Shown: piece after piece, positions 27,419-43,200 of the stretch | How the letters are laid out: each line of letters begins with the position of its first letter | Numbering within the stretch: position 1 is the stretch's first letter | From: Unio delphinus | Lineage: Eukaryota > Mollusca > Bivalvia > Unionida > Unionidae | Assembly (NCBI GenBank): GCA_029339505.1 | Contig: JAQISU010000057.1 | Location: 9,454,001 to 9,518,000 of the forward strand | Length of the DNA stretch: 64,000 nt | Direction: 5' to 3' | Position numbers and translations under genes: made by a program | Notes under the pieces: model-generated | Told to the model about the DNA's origin: nothing | Seen by the model: the letters and a program-made list of their open reading frames with translations, nothing else | Database searches by the model: none

Positions 27419-30400
27419 CAGTTTTTATTATCTGATATAGTTTTATGGATTTTACTATTTGACATAACTTTTCTTTTTACTATTTGACATTATTTTATAT
27501 TCTTTACTATTTGACAGTATTATAGTTTTTATTATTTTTGAGTTTATAGTTTTTACTATTTGACAGTTTTAACTATTGGACTTAATTTTTGTTTTTATTA
27601 TTTGACAGTTTATAGATTTTACTATTTGACATAATTTTTGTTGTTACTATTTGACATCATTTTATACTTTTAACTATTTGACAGTTTTATAGTTGTTACT
27701 ATTTGACATCGTTTTATAGTTTTTACTATTTTATAAAGTTTTATAGTTGTTACTATTTGAAAGTTTTATAGTTGTTACTATTTGACAGTTTTATAGTTCT
27801 TACTATTTGACATCGTTTTATAGTTTTTACTATTTGACATCGTTTTATAGTTTTTACTATTTGACAGTTTTATAGTTTTTACTATTTGACAGTTTTATAG
27901 TTTTTACTATTTGACATCGTTTTATAGTTTTTACTATTTGACATCGTTTTATAGTTTTTACTATTTGACAGTTTTATAGTTTTTACTATTTGACATCGTT
28001 TTATAGTTTTTACTATTTGACATCGTTTTATAGTTGTTACTATTTGTCATCGTTTTATAGTTCTTACTATTTGAAAGTTTTATAGTTTTTACTATTTGAC
28101 ATCGTTTTATAGTTTTTACTATTTGACATCGTTTTATAGTTGTTACTATTTGTCATCGTTTTATAGTTCTTACTATTTGAAAGTTTTATAGTTTTTACTA
28201 TTTGACATCGTTTTATAGTTACTATTTGACATCGTTTTATAGTTTTTACTATTTGAAAGTTTTATAGTTTTTACTATTTTATATAGTTTTATTGTTTTTA
28301 CTGTTACATGAATCAATTTTACATAAAACCAATCTTTAGTATATAACATTTTCATAGCTTTTCTATCCTTATTAGGATAAAAATTTTAAGCCATTGTCTT
28401 ACCCCATCAATGTGTGTGTGTGTCTGTCTGTCTGTATGTATGTATGTAAGCATCTATGTATACAGCCTATTTCCCCAAGATTTGTGTCAAAATCTTCCAA
28501 AATTACTGATACCTTCCTTTCCACAAATTTCTAAGATTTTTTTTATTTTGTATTTGTTTCTTTGATTTTATAGTGATTAGTGTCCTCGAAAACATAAGCT
28601 ATACACTGGCCAGTATTTTGATGTAGTTCAATGCAAGTAATTTTAATGATTATACCAAATCGTTGTAAAATATGCCTTGACCTATAACGAGTTGGTGTAG
28701 ACCAACTCCAAATCTGAACTCCTGTCACTTTGAGGTTTGTAATTTTTGAATTTCCATCAAATGGAAAGATGCTATTATCTGGAGGGAGAAGAAAAATAAT
28801 TGCACTACAGTGCCAGCAACCTTGACTGTAAACCTATCAAAGTATGTGAAGATACTTTCCAAGTGAAGTATACAAAAAAGGTGATGTCCTGAAAATTTGC
28901 AAGTGAGAATTTCAACACATACATGATGAACTAAAGCACTTCCTAGCAAAAGTAAAGGTACTGTAAAAGTCACCAACCTCATCCTGGGTGATAAGCTGCT
29001 TCACAACCTGCAGAACTTGTGGCACAAGTTGCTGTACAGAACTCTGCAAATACACAAAATTAAAAATTTGTGATACAAATCTAGAATTATGGCATAAAGA
29101 TGCAGAATAAGACACCTCTAGCATACATAAAACCTGCTCTGACAGGACATCGAAATAGACAAAACAGCATGGTGAAACCCACTCTAAGAGGATACAGAAA
29201 AATATAAGACTGCACAGCAAAATCTCTAACAGTACACTCCCAATATACAAGACGGTGTAGTGAAAACAATTTCTAGGAATAAAAGATAGGACAATTTCTT
29301 TACCTTTAATGCCAAGTGAAGCCACCTCTAAAATCCTTCACTGATAAGAAAATTTTCAAATTTGCATTACTGAGAGCATACTTGATGTCAGATTGGCCAT
29401 TTTTATTTAGGAAAAAGAAGGCATCATAGGCCTTTTGGTGAAGTCCTAATTTTTGCAATGGCTATATACTGGATCTCGGATCAGTATCATATTAAGTTAG
29501 AAAAAAAAATAATAAAAAGTCTTTTAGTGAAAACACCACTCCAGTGGCTGATTGGTTAGAGCATCCACCTCAGATGCAGGTTAGAACCCCAGCAGAGTCA
29601 TACCAATGAGTTATAAAAATGGTACTAATAGCAGTCTCACTTGGCAATAAGAGGTTAGTGTTAGGACTGCTCAGCCTGGTGTCAGTATGTGACTGGGTGG
29701 GACATGATGCTAGCTAGACTTCACAGTACTCTAAACTGCCACACTGCAGACATTATAGCAATATGACTGAAAACCTGTTAAAGTTACATTAAAATTCCAA
29801 ATCACACACACACACACTGAACAACCAATTAGCAAAGCTTCAATTAGTGTTGTTTGCTTTATTGGTTTTTATTTTCCAATTGCTCTTAGTTTTATTTGAA
29901 ACAAAGTCACAGCAGTATTTATCCCCCAAAAAATTTAAGAGGTAGAAAATGAATTTCAAAACCGTACAAACGACAAATTTCATTTATCAAGGATTTCAAG
30001 TTCTGGAATTAAAGATGCTAAAAATCCACTATTTTAAAAGTTTTCAGGGCTGGGTGTGAAACCTGATGCTATTTAATAAAAACATTCTTTTAAGCTGTAC
30101 ATCAACTGTTCAGTGGACAACCTTAAAAGTAACTTACTGAATCCATGTAAGAATAAAGAAATTTTATAATGTAGGATATATGGTTATGCCAATCTTAAAC
30201 AGTCTTTGACTATTGTTTTGAATGTATTAATTCTACTTACTAATTCCTCATCACCAACAAAGAAAATCATCTCAGTCAAGGTTCTGAAAAAAAAATTGAC
30301 ATTGGAAAATTTATTCTTTATATATGATTATTATATATAAATTGTGTTTCTTCCAAATATGTATGTGAGAACTGTCCTACGGAGCCTGTTTTCTGACCTA

Positions 30401-33400
30401 TGTCTGTGTACTGAATGCATGTCGGTAAAAGATGAAAACCAGCAATATTATTGAATTCATGTCGGTAAAAGATGAAAACATGCAATATTATTGAATGCAT
30501 GTCGGTAAAACATCAAAACCTGCAATATTACTGAATTCATGTCTGTAAAACATGAAAACCTGCAATATTATTGAATGCATGTCGGTAAAACATGAAAATC
30601 AGCAATATTACTGAATGCATGTCTGTAAAACATGAAAACCTGCAATATTACTGAATGCATGTCAGTAAAACATGAAAACCAGCAATATTATTGAATGCAT
30701 GTCAGTAAAACATGAAAACCTGCAATATTACTGAATGCATGTCAGTAAAACATTAAACCTGCAATATTATTGAATGCATGTCATCAAAACTTTAAAGGCT
30801 ATCCTTCAAATCACCCAAAAAGTATAAAAGTTTGCAAAATTACTATAATGGCAAGACAATCTAATTAGGTTACATTCATAAGCATGCAGACATCCTTATA
30901 AAAACCATCAGGTCTAATTCAAAACATTTTTGCTTCATCAACATAAAAATGTCCCTCCCCCATAACCAATAAAACAACAAAAATCTGACTCAATGCTGTA
31001 GCCAAACAAAAAACAATGCCTTTAATACATCAAAGCATCATGCCTAATGAAAACAGAATTCGTTGGGGAAAAGGCAATAACTTTAATAGAAATTTACCAG
31101 TCCAAAACTGAAAATAAATTGAAAAATTGCTCAAACATCACGATAAGGGCTGTTCCATTTAAACATACCTATGGAAGTCCGATTTTTTTTTAAAATACAA
31201 ATGTCAGGAATCTTTGATTTTACATAGTTCATATAAAAATAACAATGAATTTCTCAATTGCATCTATTGGTGAACAACCCACTTTAAACATGCATTCCCT
31301 GGGTCCCATGTACGTTTAAATGGTTCAGTCTCAATCCAGTCAGGTCATCTATTTATAACCATGATAAAGTGTTAAAAATATATGGGTACAACCTATAAAA
31401 AAAATATTGCTATAATTCAAAAGTCAACTTGAAATGGGGTGTGTGGACATATTAATCTGCAGATATTGGGACATACTGATACAGAAAGGGACAGAAGGAA
31501 AACAATATATGTGGTCCATCATTTTGCTCATGTAGGGATTATGAAGCAGAAAAACTATTACACTGCATTAGTAATCAGTGTGCAAATCTTGTTATTTCAC
31601 CTTGCTGTCAATTTCATCATTCTATGGCAGTTTTACACAAAGACTATAAACTATTTTGGAAACAACACGATTCCCCTAATTACCTAACTGCCCTTTTCTT
31701 TAAAAAAATGTCCTCTACCTATATTATACATCTTAGACGAAGAAAAGATTATGAAAGTAGGGCTTTTTACATACTTAATGGCATAGTATGGAGCAAGCGA
31801 TGCTTGCTGGTCTGGCAGAATCTGGATACACAGCTGGATAATAGCATGAAGGTGTGGTTTAAGTTGCTCAGCTGCAGCTGAAGATACTAAATAAAGTACA
31901 AACATTCCAACCTGAAAAGATAAAAAGAGAAGAATTAGGGACCTTACGGCAATAGACTCTATAAAGTGAACTCCGTCAAAATCAAAAACCCATGGAACTG
32001 ACAAAAATGTTTAAGTTTTGAGAGCTTTTTAGTTGACTAGTTTTTGGGTATGTGGAAACAATTTTTCTAAAAGCCTATAGGTGAGTGCACAAGCAAGAGA
32101 GTCAGAGAGATCTAACCTGTATAATAATCTTATTTATTTGTGTTTAAAAATTGTTGTAATGTTGACAAGTTATATTCTCTAGGATCCCGTGATATTACCT
32201 TGTACTATCCGACCTGTGTGTAATGTTTTTGGATCTAGATTGGCTAACCATGCCACAAGATAGAAAAAGCAAGATTTTAATAATGCCCACCTTGGTCGAC
32301 ATACTGGATGTCAGATTAACTCCATTTTTGCTAGGGACCGACCAAACATTATAAGAGGTCTTGAAACAAAATTTCCATTTTGAGATTGTCCATTCAGGAA
32401 TAGTGATATAAAGATTTTCCAGACGGCCACCAACTAGATATCCAAGTGGCAACAATTTCTTTTAGAACCACCTAGACCTTGTAAAGTTTTTACGGCAATC
32501 TTCCAAGTACTTTATGACAGTAATGATACAAAGCCTGCACCAACAGATGTACAAGTCATCAGATCATAGCACAAGCACTTCTGGTCTATGAAGAATGAAA
32601 CAGAGTTACCATGATGTCTCATAAAACTGCTCATGTTAGCCTTGTTGATCATGTTTTCTTTGTTGCCGCTGCGAAATCAGTCGAGATTAACACCAATACC
32701 CAGTTTCAAATAGTTTATCAAGACATAAATTAGTGCATCAATTTCTATACGTGAACAGCATGTATCTGTCCAATGTTGTGTAACAGCATGTATCTGTCCA
32801 ATGTTGTGTAACTGCATGTATCTGGCATAGTTTTGAAACTGCATGAATCTGGCCAATTTTACATAACTGCATGTATTTGGCCAATGTTATGCAAGTTTAT
32901 GTATTGGGTTAATGTTATGTAACTACAATTATCTGGCCAATGTTATGTAGCTTCATGTATCATGCAAAAGTTATAAAACTGCATGTATCTGGTCATTGTT
33001 ATATAACTGCATGTATCTGGCAATTGTTATGCAACTGCATGTATCTGGCCACTGTTATGTAACTGTATCTGGCCATTGTTATGTAACTGCATGTATCTGG
33101 CCATTGTTATGTAACTGCATGTATCTGGCCATTTTTATGTAACTGCATGTATATGGCCATTGTTATTTAACTGCATGTATCTGGCCACTGTTATATGCAC
33201 ACTGCCCATGTATGATTCACATTCATATTTACATGACTGGGTTTTCTGTCATATGATCTAAATCACCCCACTCCCATGGACAGACAACAATATCCTGATG
33301 TTTTTCATCTTGCCCACTATATAACTTTGTGAATGGACCATAGGCTGTTGTATCGGTTTTAATCTATTATCTGTTTTTGTCTCTATACTCAGACCTGCCA

Positions 33401-36400
33401 ACCCTAAAGAGACATTTTCAGCAAGTCAATCAAAATTTTTCAGCAAGTTAGACCAATTTTCAGTAAGGTGTGAAAACTTATGTTCTGGCAAAAAGTAAAA
33501 TTGTAATAACCATTACAGTTTATATCCATATTGTAACTTACAATAAATAGCTACTGATGTGACTGGTACATGGTACCTTTGCACTTTCTAAGAAATTTCT
33601 GGTCAAACTCCAGTTCGAAGCATTCTCCCCCCTTCACTTTCATGACTAGTAGTGCTTCCAAGGCATCAACTGACATAGATGATCTGGATTTTTCTGTTCT
33701 TTCCCACAAAGAGTCTGAAGATCTTTCAGTTCCATTTGTCTATTCACACTTCTATCCAAATAATGAATGTCCACTAATAAGTCATCAAAACTAATAGGCA
33801 GCACATTAGCCCCCTTTGTAGCTGCTAAATGTACCAAATGGCATGAACATCCACTCAGATACACCGAGGGACCGCAACCTGTCATCACTGAAGCATTACC
33901 TGATTCAAAGGCAATACAGGGATTCAAACTTATGTTTCTCTTTTTCAAATCATTATCCAATAATGTGAAAATATTTTCCCCAGTCAATCACATGTTGGAA
34001 CTGACAAAAGTGCTTCAGTTACAACCCTGTCTGTTATCAAACTATCTAACAAAAACTGGGTACAGCTTCTCAGATTCATTGCTACCATCAGTTGCTATAC
34101 TGAAAGGTTGGGATGAAATATTGTTAACAATGCATTTTTGTATTGACTTGCACTGCTGTAATGCAATAGCAGTAGTTTTCATTCTGCCACACAGATAACT
34201 ATTTGCTACTGACGATTTGGGAAACATGCACTTGAAAAGTTTAGAAGCACGGTCAGATGCAGCAATTGCAACATTATGCTCAACCAAAGAGTTTGTAAAA
34301 TATACTTCAGACTTAATGACCTCCAATTCAGTTTCTGACACTGCAGATCCAAATCCCATATAAGTCAGCAACTTACAACTTGATTTCATTGCAACGTATT
34401 CTTATGGTTTTTTTGGGAATTCATGTGGCGGTGACAGTCATCTCGCCCACCATGGGAAATGTTCAAGTCAACACAACATAACGAACATAACGTGCAATAA
34501 ATGTAATGGACACCTTTTTCTAAGCATGACCAGGTATCCAAGTAATCCGTTTTATACTTTTGCAATCACTGTTTTAGCTTTTTACGAGGCTGGTTGTCCT
34601 CTCCACCTTTAGCACATTTTCATTTGGAAAACACTTTCAGACGACCGGATGACAAAAGGAAAAATGAAGTCTAAATCAGATGCACACTTCTCGCGAACAA
34701 AATAGCTGGTTTAAAGCATCTGAGGTACCGCTGTATAGTTAGTCTGGTTCCCAACCAAAATCCACTGTCTAAGATAAAACTCCAAATCCGAACACGGAGT
34801 CTAATACAAAAATCCGGATCCAGAATGAATCAGTACAAAAAATATCCGGAACAGAAAAAACGTTCACATTTCCGTACTTATCGTTCCGTAAATCCATAAT
34901 TTTAGTGTTTTTTCGTCAGACTTACGGCAAAATCATAAGAGTTGGCAGGTCTGCTATACTGAGTCAACTTCTTTTATCCTTTTTCAAGTTTAACCTTGTC
35001 AGAGACTCAAACCATTTATATTCTCTATGTAAGATCTTACCTCTTTATGTGCGGTGTTTTCACTCCCAGCATGCATCTGGATAAACTGGAACAATTGAGG
35101 CCACTGGTTATTTGGCAAGTCATGCTTAGCTATAGTGGCAACCAGCTGGGCTATGGCATTCTGTGTATTCTTTCTAAAATAACCAAACATTTTATATAGA
35201 TTACTAAACAAGAACAAGAATACAATGAACAGTGCATTATACACTTGTCCCAGTGTTCAAGAGTCCCCAATGCAGGTGCTAATAAGGTGTAACAGACCCA
35301 CTAATGGGACTCCATGACCTTAACCTTTTATCTAAATTCAATGTGCACAAGCCATTATTTTCTACTTAAACTTAACACAACCTTGATATTTGGACCACAA
35401 AATCGTTAGATTTCTTTTTTTACCTATTATGTAAACCATCCACAAAGTTTGGACAAGGAGATTCTCCAGAACAAAAGTTATTGGTAGATGGAAAGAAACT
35501 AAAGTTATTGTACAGAAACAAAGTAGTTGGACAATGTCATACATGATATGCCTTTAGTTAAGAATATACAAAATATATGAAATTGTGAAGAGTGGTTGAG
35601 TCCCTTGTTACAAATAACCTCAGTATACTTTGCCCCTTTTGTGTGTCATCATTTTTCCCATTGCACTCGCTAAATGTAGTTCTGTTATTGTTACTCATTT
35701 CATTTTAGTTGTATTATGAAAACTAAAATGTTACTAGGGAGAAATGCTTCGTGCATTGATATCCTTTTGCTGAAACAATATAGACATCAATACAAGTGGT
35801 GAAAATTTATACAAAGTTAGAATTTACATGACACAGTGTGGTGTCTGCATTGTGTAACTGTTTCCCAGCCATCCTAGCAAAGCTGAGCACCCATAAGTCA
35901 GGCGATTTTTTTTTCCTTCTCATAAATTTAGAGTATGATGTTAAACAGAAGTCTGACATACATGCTGAATGGACAAAAATACCACGTGGGTCAATTACCC
36001 TTTCAGCAAATGTAAAAAATACAAAATTACCAAGCCACATTAATATACAGAAAATTTGAAAGTATAATGCAATTTTAATTTCTTTTCTAAAACAATTTAG
36101 ACCTACAGAATCACATGCTGGAAAACTATATTTCACTATCATACTTAAAAATGAATAAAAAGAAGTGAGGAAAAAAAAGTACATGAAGTAAAGATATTTA
36201 TCTGATCAAAATACTTTTCTAGTGGCTAAAAGGAGTCCTGCAGCAGCCGTAAAAGGTATAAATAACTGAAAACAATTTACCAACAATTAACAGGTAGACT
36301 GTTTGAAAGAATTTTTGTTGTCTCGTCACGGATAAGAATGGCATAAAAATAGTTAATAGTATTGTCTGTAATCTGCATCCAGGAAATACAACCAGTATAT

Positions 36401-39400
36401 AAAATAAAGAGCACTATTTATCAATGACAGACCTTCCGAAGATGGAAAGACCATGAAGTTTATGTGTGTGTGTGTGTGTGTGTGTGTGTGATATCTGATA
36501 TGGCTTTTAAATGTAGTTTTAACAATTTTTCAGTCACATTGCGACAATGTCTTAAGTGTAGAAGTTTAGAGTGATATCTGGGGCCACAGACTTGTGGCAT
36601 TAATGTCTAATCCAAACACATTATCCTGAAGTTATGTCTATTGATTATGTATGGTATCAAAAGCTGTTTATCATGAATCGTATTGATACATGGCATAGAT
36701 GTATCGTTTCATCCCTAAATGTTATATCATTGTATATGTTCAAAAGTTTGTGTTTCCAAGAGGGAAGGATATCCCCACCCCCCATTTTCAATTACTAATT
36801 TCAAAACCTGATTCCCACTTATTTTGAACAATAAAGAAGTTTTTTTCCTGATACTGGTTGCACTATTTTCATAACGATCGCTGCAACTTTCATTTTCACC
36901 AAGATTAAACATTCACTTTCCTGCTGTAAGGGGCTGATGTAATGTATATTGTGCAGAACCTTGGACATTAGCTGCAATTACAAAATAGTAAATATGCTTG
37001 GTGTCACTGGGCAAGAGTGACGGTTGGCTAACTGGTAACCAAATTTTGTATCCAGTTGCTGCCAATACTCAAAACATCAAATGATTATCCAGTTCCAGAT
37101 AACTGTTATAACCCAAGTGCCAAGTTTACTCCACCAATTATTTTAAAAATTAGAATCTCTGCATATTTGACTTTTGACCCAACTAGTATATTTTGATGGA
37201 AGAAGAACTTTGAATAACTCAGGGAAGAACCAATGCCAAATAGGAAGCTACTGGCAAGCATTCTCACATACCCATGCTGGTCAAGCTGCAGTTTGAACTC
37301 CTGCAGAAAGGGGCTAAGATGTGAGTGACCTCAGACCAATCTGCCATCCGAGGACATCAAACAGCCAAAATGACTTCTCATATGAGTGGCAGAGAGGTCG
37401 AAAGCACTCTCCGTTGCTGATCACGGCCATCTCACCTCTGTCTGCGTGGGTTTGAATCTCGGATTCGGCCAAGGTGGGTATGTGAGAAAGCTTGCTGGTA
37501 GCTTCTCATGGGTTGGTGGTTCTTTACAGGTTCTTCCTCCATCATTAATACTGGCCACCATGGATAGCCTATCTTGTGCTGAAAAATGGCGTTAAACCCT
37601 ATAACAATAACAACATTTCCATCTATAATACTTACTGTGATTCTTGTAGAATCAGGTGAAGCACATTCTCTCTTATGCTGAAATGAAATCAAGACACATT
37701 AAAAAAATTTAAAATTACAACTGCATGAAAAGGAAATTTTATAGCAAATGGTATTTCTCCGAATCTAATCACATAACTATCTAGGAATTACTTCTGCTAC
37801 CTGCTGGATCAAGCCCTCCCATAGGCTTGAATAGACAGAGGGAAGTAACCCTTACAGACAACCTCCCTTAGGTGGCACTCTATATACCATCAGTTCTCAT
37901 CAGTATTCTGAGACATGATGCTTGCTTGCATTGTGGGGCAGGTTTGAATGAATTTACAGAAATTATTTTGATGGAACATTACATCATACTGCATCTCACT
38001 CCTGACCTTTGGAAATGCCAGGCAGGATTTTATTTAGTCTGGTGTGAATCTTCAATAATATTTTAGCGCAGATCAGCAAAGCTTGTATAAACTTCAAAGA
38101 CCTTCAAACCAAAATACTTTTTTTTGTCAAATTCTGGTAAGAAATTTTTGAGAAATCATTTCAAGTTTCTCTATTTTTTAAAGTAATAATAACTGTTTTG
38201 GATAGAAGATCTACTATGTTTCTTACAATCTGAAAGTTCTTCATGTAAGAATAATTCCTCTCAAAGTATGATCCAATTCTCTAGTGACTTTCAGAGGATG
38301 TCATTTCAACACATTTATTTTAATAACAGTGTTCAAGCTTGCCAGTAGCTTCTCGTGGGTCAGAGGTTCTTTCCAGGGTTCTTTCTCCATCATCAATACT
38401 GGCAACCATGTATAAGCCTATCGTGTTGCTGAAAAATGGTGTTAAACCTAACAACAACTGGTCATACTCAACTACATATAATCTTTTAGACAAATTTCAC
38501 AGGACACTACGGACATTCTTTCAAATCTGGACAAACTGTTTTTTGAAAAGGATCCATTCTAGGTTTTTCCTTATTTGGACAGTGACTATAGAAATGCACC
38601 AGATGTACAAAATCTTTTTGTCAGAATGTTGTCAAACTGAGTCACATTTCTGGCAAGTGGTTTTTGAGATAGTTTTTAAAAACAAGAATATTTTCCAAAC
38701 TGGCAGCTATATTGGAAGAAGGATTGGCATCACTTGCTCAAATATGAACGACCTTCTTGCCTGGATGCTACTTGCCAATCCTGGTTGAAAATGGCTAATG
38801 TTCAAATGTGCAGTTGGTGCATGCCATATGATGAGCCAAACTTCTGGATTAGGTGGGCAAAAATTTAATAAATATCAAAGATCCAGTCTCGTACCTAATA
38901 AAAGTGATTAGGATTTTAGTTAATCCTGTTAATTTAAGCTTCAAAATGATAATTGCACAATACAATTTTTACCTTTGAGCTACATCACCTGACACTTGAC
39001 GCCACTGTTTTCCTTTAAGAATCTTCCGCCTCAACAATATAGCTGCATATTGCCTAACCTAAAGTGAAAAGGATACAAGTTAATTACTTCCAATATGACA
39101 CACAAAAAAACTGCCTAACCTGGAGTAAAAAGGATACATGTTAATAATTCTCATTGTGATATGCAAAATATTGCCTAACCTGGAGTAGAAGTATACAATT
39201 ACTGCAAATATGATAACAAAAAATGTCGCCTTACCTGGAGTAAAAGGTAAACAATTACGGACAATATATTTACCAAATACTACCCAAAAAGTAAAAAAGT
39301 ATAAAATTAACTGCCAATATGATACACAAAATATAAAATGCTTCAAAAATTCTTGTGCATCAGCCAAGGATTTTAAGACTAATACTAGTTAAGAAAATTT

Positions 39401-40168
39401 TACTTATTCAACATTTGAAGCAAAATATGGACATTTGTAAATAATGATTAAAATCTCAATTCCAGGCAATCATAAAAGTATTCTGGTTTTACATTCCTGA
39501 CGTGTTAAGTGTGAGCGATTTTACTGTAAGCACATGCTCAGTTTTGAATGATAAAAAATAACATCTCCGTAATAAAATGGTATTATTAAAATGTTTGTAA
39601 GTTTCCTTCACTTCCAATTATCTTTTAAACTCTAGAATTAACAATGTCAAAAATTAATAATCACTTTCTAAGGTGCTCAAAATATGTTAGTAAGAAAAGT
39701 TAGATAAAAATATCAAAAAAGTACAATTTGTGCCAATTAGAGGGAAAATTATATGGCATGAAACATGACAAAATAATACCCCAAAAATATTTTTGTATTG
39801 TTTCGGCTAATTTTTAAATTTCAGTTTATGCATGCTGGTCACGTTCAATTCATGTCTTCAAAAGCATATAAAACTTGGGTCAAATACCAACTTTCCCCTA
39901 CACTTTCCTCTACAAAAATGTGCACATGCCAAATTGGGTAGAGGGACCAGTGTTCAGTGTTTTCAAACACAAACATGCAAATTTCAAGGGAATGTCCACA
40001 TCACATGCACAAAGATTTCAATCTTCATGAGTATTTTGATCTGCTGGGATCAAATGAGGATATTAAAAACACTTGAAGGACAGTGAACCTTGAACTCATA
40101 AATTAATACCACAAATGGGATCATACTCCATCTAGTAACTCAAAATATAGGGCACCATTTCATTCAAC

Positions 40169-40263
<95 letters not shown>

Positions 40264-43200
40264 GGTTTTAAGGGCAAATCCTCAGATTAAGTGATATTTT
40301 CAAGGGATTATATTAACATACAATTAAAGCAAACATCCTCAAAAAATGTCCATATGGCAATATTTTTAATACTAACAAGACTTTAAAAATGTTGCAATGG
40401 CAGCCATATTAGGCATCAGATCAGCAACAATTTCATCTACAACAAATTAGACAATGTAAGAAGTCTTCTGGTAATCCCTATATCAGTACTCTTTCTGTTC
40501 AGGAGAAGCAACATCAAGATTTTCAAGATGGCTGCCATGGTAGCCATATTGGGCATCACATCAACATTTTTTTATCTAGGACCAACTGTACATCATTAGG
40601 AGTCTTAGTGTAAACAAATGTTTTTATGATCATTCATAAAAAGTAGAGAAAACATGGATGCCATACTCAATGGCCTTTTAACTCCATTCTTAATTAGGAC
40701 CAGTTATGAATGTGTGTTAAATTTCATGACAATCCTTCAAATAGTTTAGAAGTAGTAAAAACATGTGCTAAAGAATAGCCAGACAACAGACAAGAAACCA
40801 TCCATAAGCAATTCCTGTCTATGACTGATAGAGCTTAAAACTGGTGCCCCACCATCATCAATGAGCAAAGTTTAGAAACAGCTTTCTCTTTATTTATATC
40901 TCTAATGGAAAATTTGGGAAAATGTTTTGTTTATTCACCAATGGATTCTGGGAACTTCCTAATGTTTGACATAATGCTGGGACAATGCTGGCATCCTTGA
41001 ATGCTGCCTTGATCTCTTGGGTTGCCTGAAAAAAATGAAGACATACAGCTGTTAGCAATAGGTACATTATGAATGGCCCCACTAACTATAATTTGTCAAG
41101 GGCCTTAATAGAGGAATCTGTGATGGGAAACCACTGCTAGAACATGGGCGCTTAGGGGCAATAACTCCTGTAAATGATGACATGGGATGCTTGAAATGCA
41201 ACTCTATTTACTCATCAATACAAACATAACATGTAAAGATGTAAAGTTGATTAGCAAAGGCTGAATTGCTGTTCAAAATAGTATGAACAGTAGGTTTATG
41301 AGTGTCAAACTGTAACAGAATATGTTGACTGTTTTCTAAGCTAAGCTGATTCCAAATAATATCCTATGTAAAGATACAACATTGAGTAACATGGGTCATA
41401 ACTATCCATTATGGTTTAAATCAGAAGAAAAAAAATGCAGAGAAAATAATCGTAGTAAAATCAATCAAAATGTCAAATGATTCTTAAGCAACACTAATTT
41501 CTAACAACATTCAGTTTCCAGGTGAAGAATTTGCTTAACAAGGGATGTAACTGTTTACACACTGTCCACAATAGAGTAAGCAAGAGCAAACCCAGAAAAG
41601 GCACATAAAAGCCAACAAGTCAACACATCAGATGTTTTAAGTGGATCCTGAGCTATGTCAGTAAGTAGCAATATCCCAAGATAATAAAGGTAATTGTTAA
41701 CGGCCATAACTCTTCTAAAAATTGTATTAGCAAGAAGAAAAACAATAAAAGGCAGATCTAACTCAATGAGATGATGTACATAACATACTGCATCAAATGG
41801 TTTAATAGCTTCTGAGCTATGATGGCTAGGGGAATGTATTTAACTCGATAATAAGGGCAAAAACTCCATAAAAATTGGGACAAAAATATAAAATCTTTAA
41901 AAGGTTAATTCAGGCAATTATTGGTGCAGAGTTCTACTTCCTTCTATTCAGCCACTTTATCTGGACTGTAACAGAAATTAATTATTATACATAACAAATC
42001 TGGACTGTAACAGAATTAATTATTATACATAACAAATCTTTGTACATGTATACTGAAAGATTTAAATTTACCTTCAACAAACAGGAAACCAAAGCAAACA
42101 AAATCTTGAAAAAACAATTTTTTTTTAGAAACTACACAGTTGTTTTAATGATCTAATACAAAACACAGTATAAATCAACATGAAATCACATGGAAACATT
42201 TTAGTTTTTTAACTTTGATTACTCATGGTAAAACATTTAAACATTTGATACATACAAATGTTAACATATAAAAATTGAAAAAAATAGAGAACATAATAAA
42301 CAGGAAATTTGTAATAAAAATATGAAAATACTGAATTGCATTTGTGTTTATAAAACAGATGCCCCCCACAGCAGTCCCAAAATATTCTTTTAATAAAAAT
42401 CAGACTTATCCAACTTTACAAATTGTTTAAGTGCATGAAAATGGAGTCAGATTATCTACATATGCACAAACGCACACAAACATACCTAACACTTTTTATC
42501 TTCAAGTGGTGTTTGCTTAAGTGTGCTTACAATGTTTACATAAAATTGTCTCCAAGGCTTAAAAAAAAGAAAAGTTAACAGCGTATTAAATGTCTATCCC
42601 ATATTTAGTATCCTTAAGTATAGGCATCATAAGGGGGGGTGTGTGTGTGTGTGTCATTTGGATTTTTAGCATAGCTTTAATAGTTGTCAGTCATATTACT
42701 TTGATATTTGCAGTGTGACAGTTTATAGTGATGTCTAGCACTGGGGCAATAGGCTGCAGACATGTAATGATGTCCAATCCAGTCACATTATCCTGACACC
42801 AGGCCATCCAGTCATAACACTAAAGTCTTAATGATAGTAAGGCAGCTGTTAATACCATTTCTTTAAAATATGTTTTTGGTATGACTCAACTGGGGTTCAA
42901 ACCTGTGACCTCCTGTATCCGAGGCAGATGCTCTAACCACTAGGCCACAGGAGCAGTCTGGCAAAAGGAAGGTATGGTTGACTGCATCAACGAATGAGTC
43001 TCAGTGACCTCAATCTTAAGCTATGGCATGAAGTCTTAAAGTAAAAGAAAATTATTAATGTGCTGGAGACATGATCTTCTTAAACAGGCTAACCACGACC
43101 TTGACCTCCAACTTTTAGACCTGTGAATCAATAGGTGTATTTAGTACCCTAAGTGCAAAACATGCACCAGTTTTATCAATGAACTCACTCAAGAACAAAA

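Noticed and set aside
30411..33200. Regular repeats that might be read as CRISPR-like
   Set aside because: The units are contiguous minisatellites without unique spacers, in a eukaryotic intron.
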